NCBI GenBank assembly: GCA_001776475.1
Contig: MFBQ01000012.1
Location: 1-12,868 of the forward strand
DNA length: 12,868 nt
Direction: 5' to 3'
Origin: Candidatus Curtissbacteria bacterium RIFCSPLOWO2_01_FULL_41_18
GTDB taxonomy: Bacteria > Patescibacteriota > Microgenomatia > Curtissbacterales > GWA2-41-24
Shown: positions 11,980-12,868 of the stretch, piece after piece
Layout of the letters: every line of letters begins with the position of its first letter
Numbering within the stretch: the first letter of the stretch is position 1
Notes under the pieces: model-generated
Seen by the model: the letters and a program-made list of their open reading frames with translations, nothing else
The model's database searches: none
Told to the model about the DNA's origin: nothing
Program-made: the position numbers and the translations under genes

Positions 11980-12004
11980 AAGGGTGAAACTATGTTTCAC
12001 CCTT
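11980..12004 (-). repeat. Perfect 11-bp hairpin straddling the rpsC stop codon
   Basis: AAGGGTGAAAC (11980-11990) and GTTTCACCCTT (11994-12004) pair perfectly around the 3-nt loop TAT. The loop contains two bases of the TAG stop (11990-11992). One arm encodes the last residues KGET. No T-tract follows directly on the minus strand (GTGAGATTTTC), so it is more likely an mRNA stability or processing element than a terminator. Confidence 0.75.
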
Positions 12005-12628
12005 ATATATCCAGACTTTGACACCAACAATTCCAGACTTTGGTACTTTGGCATCGACTTTAGCAAAATCAATTTGAGCTCTGATGGTATGAAGCGGAAC
12101 GGCACCTTCTTTGACAACTTCTCGTCTGGCGATTTCCGAACCACCAAGTCTCCCCGCAAGGGAGATCCTGGCACCTTTTGCTCCAGATCTTTTTATTCTC
12201 TCAAGCGACTGATTCATCACTCTCCTAAAAGGGATTCTTCTGGTCAGTTGATCAGCAATACTGGTTGCAACCAGATACGCATCTAAGTCGGGCATTTTTA
12301 TTTCTCCAAATTTTATTTCTAATTTATTTGAATCTTTGATTTTAAATTTCTTGATTAGAATTTCTTTTAATTGTTCTACTCCACCACCACCTCTGCCTAT
12401 AGCAACACCCGGCCGAGATACGTGGATAGTGATTGTTCTTTTGTCAAAGAACCTCTCTATTTCTACCCTAGAAACACCGGCTGATTTCAGATAAACCATC
12501 AAGAATTGCCTAATTTTATAATCCTCCAGCAAATTTTGAGCATAGGTTTCCTTGGTCCCAAACCACCTTGAACTCCATGTATAGACACCACCTAATCTAA
12601 AACCTATTGGATTAACTTTTTGTCCCAT
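11990..12628 (-). CDS. rpsC: 30S ribosomal protein S3 (uS3)
   Basis: S3 lines the mRNA entry pore of the 30S head. The 212-residue product begins MGQKVNPIGFRLGGVYTWSS and has a KH domain (about 50-110) with the GVAIGRGGGGVEQLKEIL loop (74-91). Its C-terminal domain has AYLVATSIADQLTRRIPFRR (117-136), GARISLAGRLGGSEIARRE and the end VGVKVWIYKGET. Length is close to the usual 210-230. The ATG at 12628 overlaps the end of rplV by 25 nt. Confidence 0.97.
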   Translation of the reverse strand: MGQKVNPIGFRLGGVYTWSSRWFGTKETYAQNLLEDYKIRQFLMVYLKSAGVSRVEIERFFDKRTITIHVSRPGVAIGRGGGGVEQLKEILIKKFKIKDSNKLEIKFGEIKMPDLDAYLVATSIADQLTRRIPFRRVMNQSLERIKRSGAKGARISLAGRLGGSEIARREVVKEGAVPLHTIRAQIDFAKVDAKVPKSGIVGVKVWIYKGET

Positions 12629-12867
12629 TTTTTACCTACCTTTTCCTCTGAAATTTTTAATGGTTTTTCCTGAGAGTCTTTTACCTGATTTTGTGATTCT
12701 TGACTTTGTTTTTTAAGTTCTTGTTCAGGTTTCCCCTCAAGTACTACCCTAATATGACTAGTTCTTTTTAAAATAGGGTGAACTCTGCCTCGTGAAATTG
12801 GTCGATACCGCTTAAAAGCCGGCCCACTTGCGACTTCGATTCTTTTAAATAAAAGCGCATCCTCTTT
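12604..12867 (-). CDS. rplV: 50S ribosomal protein L22 (uL22), C-terminal part
   Basis: L22 lines the nascent-peptide exit tunnel. The gene enters from the right edge; 87 C-terminal residues are visible up to TAG 12604-12606. The visible part has VASGPAFKRYRPISRGRVHP and ILKRTSHIRVVLEGK, the C-terminal signature of L22 including the tunnel loop. A charged, Gln/Lys-rich tail of about 40 residues follows (from about PEQELKKQSQES), longer than in most L22. It overlaps rpsC by 25 nt. The N-terminus is outside the window. Confidence 0.94.
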   Translation of the reverse strand, partial: KEDALLFKRIEVASGPAFKRYRPISRGRVHPILKRTSHIRVVLEGKPEQELKKQSQESQNQVKDSQEKPLKISEEKVGKKWDKKLIQ

Positions 12868-12868
12868 T

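Noticed and set aside
1..12868. Recoding of TGA as Gly or Trp
   Set aside because: Five genes end at TGA exactly at the family C-terminus, so TGA is a normal stop.
1..12868. CRISPR arrays, insertion sequences, phage genes or defence systems
   Set aside because: No spaced direct repeats, transposase or phage-type frames are present; the window is a housekeeping cluster.

Overview
The window is a long ribosomal-protein gene cluster, the spc and alpha operons with the end of the S10 operon. Every confident complete gene lies on the minus strand. Read from high to low coordinates the order is rplV (partial), rpsC, rplP, rpmC, rpsQ, rplN, rplX, rplE, rpsN, rpsH, rplF, rplR, rpsE, rplO, secY, adk, map, infA, rpmJ, rpsM, rpsK, rpsD, rpoA, rplQ, rplM, rpsI. 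A short convergent reading frame at the left edge (plus strand) is probably the C-terminus of an unrelated gene.

The organism is a bacterium (rpoA, secY, bacterial-type S/L proteins). The best guess is a member of the Candidate Phyla Radiation (Patescibacteria), possibly Microgenomates-like. The evidence is: no rpmD (L30) between rpsE and rplO, which overlap by 4 nt; very tight packing with many ATGA, GTGA and TAATG junctions; a moderately AT-rich, lysine-rich coding style; an IF-1 with a loop insertion; and a degenerate heptamer repeat in one intergenic junction. TGA is used as a stop by several genes (rpoA, rplO, rpsE, rplX, rplP), so the TGA=Gly code of Gracilibacteria/Absconditabacteria is excluded. 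The phylum assignment is inference.

Layout: 12868-11507 holds the S10-operon end (L22, S3, L16, L29 start), with a structured S3-L16 spacer carrying two hairpins. 11510-7353 is the spc block (L29, S17, L14, L24, L5, S14, S8, L6, L18, S5, L15), almost without spacers. 7356-4379 encodes protein export and maturation (SecY, adenylate kinase, methionine aminopeptidase, IF-1). 4378-4201 is the longest non-coding stretch between confident genes in the cluster: it has a terminator-like hairpin behind infA, followed by a potential H-type pseudoknot ending 11 nt before rpmJ. 4200-1557 is the alpha block (L36, S13, S11, S4, RNA polymerase alpha), and 1560-138 holds L17, L13 and S9.

The genes jointly supply ribosomal subunits, the translocon that receives nascent membrane proteins, N-terminal Met removal, initiation, and the polymerase alpha subunit. 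The most interesting element is the putative structured leader in front of rpmJ-rpsM-rpsK-rpsD-rpoA. Its position and topology resemble the S4-binding alpha-operon leader of Escherichia coli, but I recognise no sequence similarity to it.
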